Below are positions 62,585-64,000 of a stretch of 64,000 nt of DNA, in pieces. Location: NCBI RefSeq assembly GCF_044792555.1, contig NZ_CP126238.1:2356001-2420000 (forward strand). The letters run 5' to 3'. This DNA comes from Alicycliphilus denitrificans_A (GTDB lineage Bacteria > Pseudomonadota > Gammaproteobacteria > Burkholderiales > Burkholderiaceae_C). The position numbers were made by a program, and so were the translations under genes. The notes under the pieces were generated by a model. The model saw only the letters and a program-made list of their open reading frames with translations, had not been told where the DNA came from and did no database searches. Numbering within the stretch: position 1 is the stretch's first letter; each line of letters opens with the position of its first letter.

Positions 62585-62641
62585 CCTTGCCGGGTATGCC
62601 GAAGCGGACAAGCATGGGCCGCACCCGGGTCGCTGGCGGGT

Positions 62642-63013
62642 ATGATCACAAACATGAAGATGCCCCGAACCTTTTCCGCTCTGCGCCTGTGGGTGCTGGC
62701 ATGGTTCATGGCATCGCTGGGCGTGACCAGCGCCGCGCCCATCGTGCATCCACAGTCGATGCAACTGATCTGCTCCAGCACCGGCACCATCATGCTGCTC
62801 ATGCAGACCGATGACGGCACCGTGGAAAAAATGGGCAGTTCCGGCATGGACTGCCCGCTGTGCTCCCTCGCAGGCGCACCGCCAGCCGCCGCAACCGGCA
62901 CGGTGATCCCGCCCTTGCCCCTGGCCCACGCGCTGCGGCCCATCGAGGCGGCGCGCATCGCCGCCGCCACCGCCGCGCCGTTGCCGGCGCGCGGCCCCCC
63001 CACGCTCTCCTGA
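62642..63013 (+). CDS. DUF2946-type small secreted protein
   Basis: This protein of about 123 residues has an N-terminal signal-like segment (FSALRLWVLAWFMASLGVTS) and a CxxC motif in MDCPLCSLAGAPP (about 79). Such proteins occur next to TonB-dependent receptors and copper or metal uptake genes. It lies 143 bp before a TonB-dependent receptor gene. Its biochemical role is unknown. Confidence 0.7.
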   Translation: MITNMKMPRTFSALRLWVLAWFMASLGVTSAAPIVHPQSMQLICSSTGTIMLLMQTDDGTVEKMGSSGMDCPLCSLAGAPPAAATGTVIPPLPLAHALRPIEAARIAAATAAPLPARGPPTLS

Positions 63014-63156
63014 CCCCCGCCCGTCCGGCCCGACCGCTGCGCCACCTGCGCTGCGGCAGGTCCGCATGGCCATGGCCGCATGCCGCCTTGCCCACCCCGG
63101 GCAGGCACTCGCTGCGACATGGCATGCCTTCGCGTTATCCGTCAGAGAGAGTTTTC

Positions 63157-64000
63157 ATGATCCGTTTCACCGCCCCCGCAGGCGTGCCAGCCATGCGCAC
63201 CCACGCCCCATCGTTCCGCCTGTCTCCGCTATGCGCCAGCCTGCTGGCGGGCCTGACCCTCGCGCCCCTGGGCGCCTTGGCTCAGGGCAAGGTCACCGAG
63301 GCACCCGCCCTGCAAGCCATGGAGGTGGTCGATGCCGCCCCCGCCCCCAACGGCCGCATCAACCTCGACACCCCGGTCGAGACCGGCAGCCGCCTGGGGC
63401 TGACGCCGCGCGAGACGCCAGCCTCCGTCACCGTGGTGGACCGCGCCACCATCGAGGCGCGCGGCGCCCAGGACACGCAGGAAATCCTGCGCGCCATCCC
63501 CGGCGTGACCGCGCACAACGCACCGGGCAGCATAGGCGTGAGCTACCGGGGCTTTGGCAGCGGCTCCATCGGCCAGATGTTCAACGGCATCAGCGTGCAG
63601 TATTCGATCGCTGCGCGCCCCGTGGACAGCTGGATCTACGACCGGGTCGAGGCCATCGGCGGCCCGTCGAGCTTCTTGTTCGGCTCGGGCGCCGTGGGCG
63701 GTTCGATCAACTACATCACCAAGACGGCCGAGCGGCACGATTTCTCCGAAGGCCAGCTGCGCCTGGGCCAGAACAACCTCAAGGAAGTATCCCTGGGCCT
63801 GAACCGGCGCATCGCCGGCAGCGACAACGCGGCCGGCCCGCAGCACTTCGCGCGCATCGACCTGAACCACCGCGATGCCGGCAACTGGGTGGAAGGCATG
63901 CACACGCGCTCCACGCAACTGGCCACCTCGCTGCTGTCCGACCTGGGCGGCGGCCTCACCCACACGTTGGCCTACGAGTACCAGAACGAGCATGTCGACC
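63157..64000 (+). CDS. TonB-dependent outer-membrane receptor (5' part)
   Basis: The gene runs off the right edge, leaving about 281 codons. It starts with a signal peptide (about 1-45; LCASLLAGLTLAPLGALAQG) and the plug domain (ETPASVTVVDRATIEARGAQ, then ILRAIPGVTAHNAPG). The first barrel strands follow (about 190 onwards). This is the fold of siderophore or metal-chelate receptors. The substrate is not apparent. The preceding DUF2946 gene suggests metal uptake. Confidence 0.9.
   Translation, partial: MIRFTAPAGVPAMRTHAPSFRLSPLCASLLAGLTLAPLGALAQGKVTEAPALQAMEVVDAAPAPNGRINLDTPVETGSRLGLTPRETPASVTVVDRATIEARGAQDTQEILRAIPGVTAHNAPGSIGVSYRGFGSGSIGQMFNGISVQYSIAARPVDSWIYDRVEAIGGPSSFLFGSGAVGGSINYITKTAERHDFSEGQLRLGQNNLKEVSLGLNRRIAGSDNAAGPQHFARIDLNHRDAGNWVEGMHTRSTQLATSLLSDLGGGLTHTLAYEYQNEHVD

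Overview
The window is a high-GC bacterial chromosome segment. It suggests a betaproteobacterium of the Burkholderiales, most likely a Comamonadaceae member (Acidovorax, Alicycliphilus, Diaphorobacter or Comamonas type). The reasons are the Bug-type TctC solute receptors, the acnD/prpF form of the methylcitrate cycle, the general gene content, and an interspersed repeat (core GATAGCTGC...GCGCTT) that I associate from memory with that family. The family-level placement is an inference.

Positions 1 to about 11,330 are an acquired and decaying defence island. Read leftwards, it holds a broken mcrB, an intact mcrC, an intact hsdR with no hsdM or hsdS in view, and a helicase gene cut by an insertion sequence. 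Two copies of one IS3-family element (1-388, cut by the window edge, and 5999-7317) and one IS407-like element (8067-9215) have wrecked helicase, mcrB and a kfrA-like gene. A tyrosine recombinase (10039-11097), divergent from the kfrA-like gene, marks the island end, next to a 3'-truncated metE-like pseudogene.

From 11.3 to 15.7 kb lie metE and its divergent regulator metR. From 15.7 to 23.8 kb is a methylcitrate-cycle operon (thioesterase, prpC, acnD, prpF, lyase) with a divergent RamB/PrpR-type regulator. From 23.8 to 26.9 kb is an anaerobic class III ribonucleotide reductase operon. In it the glycyl-radical domain is a separate small ORF between nrdD and nrdG, and two NrdR boxes precede nrdD. 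A PRPP-synthetase-like gene and an AMP/thymidine phosphorylase follow (27.2-29.8 kb).

From 29.9 to 39.2 kb an ArsR-type repressor faces an operon of RND efflux (adaptor, pump, TolC-like channel), sulfide:quinone oxidoreductase, a second SQR-like flavoprotein, a DUF2892 membrane protein and an OsmC protein, probably a reactive-sulfur defence module. A TctDE-like two-component system with two Bug receptors follows (39.2-43.3 kb).

From 43.4 to 53.2 kb is biotin synthase and then a propionyl-CoA to succinyl-CoA operon: methylmalonyl-CoA mutase, MeaB, PccB, PccA and an epimerase, with a divergent GntR regulator and a strong terminator at its end. The organism therefore carries both the methylcitrate and the methylmalonyl-CoA routes for propionyl-CoA. 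The rest holds a saccharopine dehydrogenase-like gene, alaS, an HD-GYP protein, scoAB with a divergent PAS-LuxR regulator, argA, a DUF2946 protein and the start of a TonB-dependent receptor.

The most unusual observations are the detached glycyl-radical domain of the anaerobic ribonucleotide reductase, separated from nrdD by one in-frame TGA; the interspersed repeat, which lies in several operon junctions and also inside coding sequence (alaS, scpA, the start of the tolC-like gene, the end of meaB); and a translatable copy of the first 12 codons of pccA just upstream of pccA.
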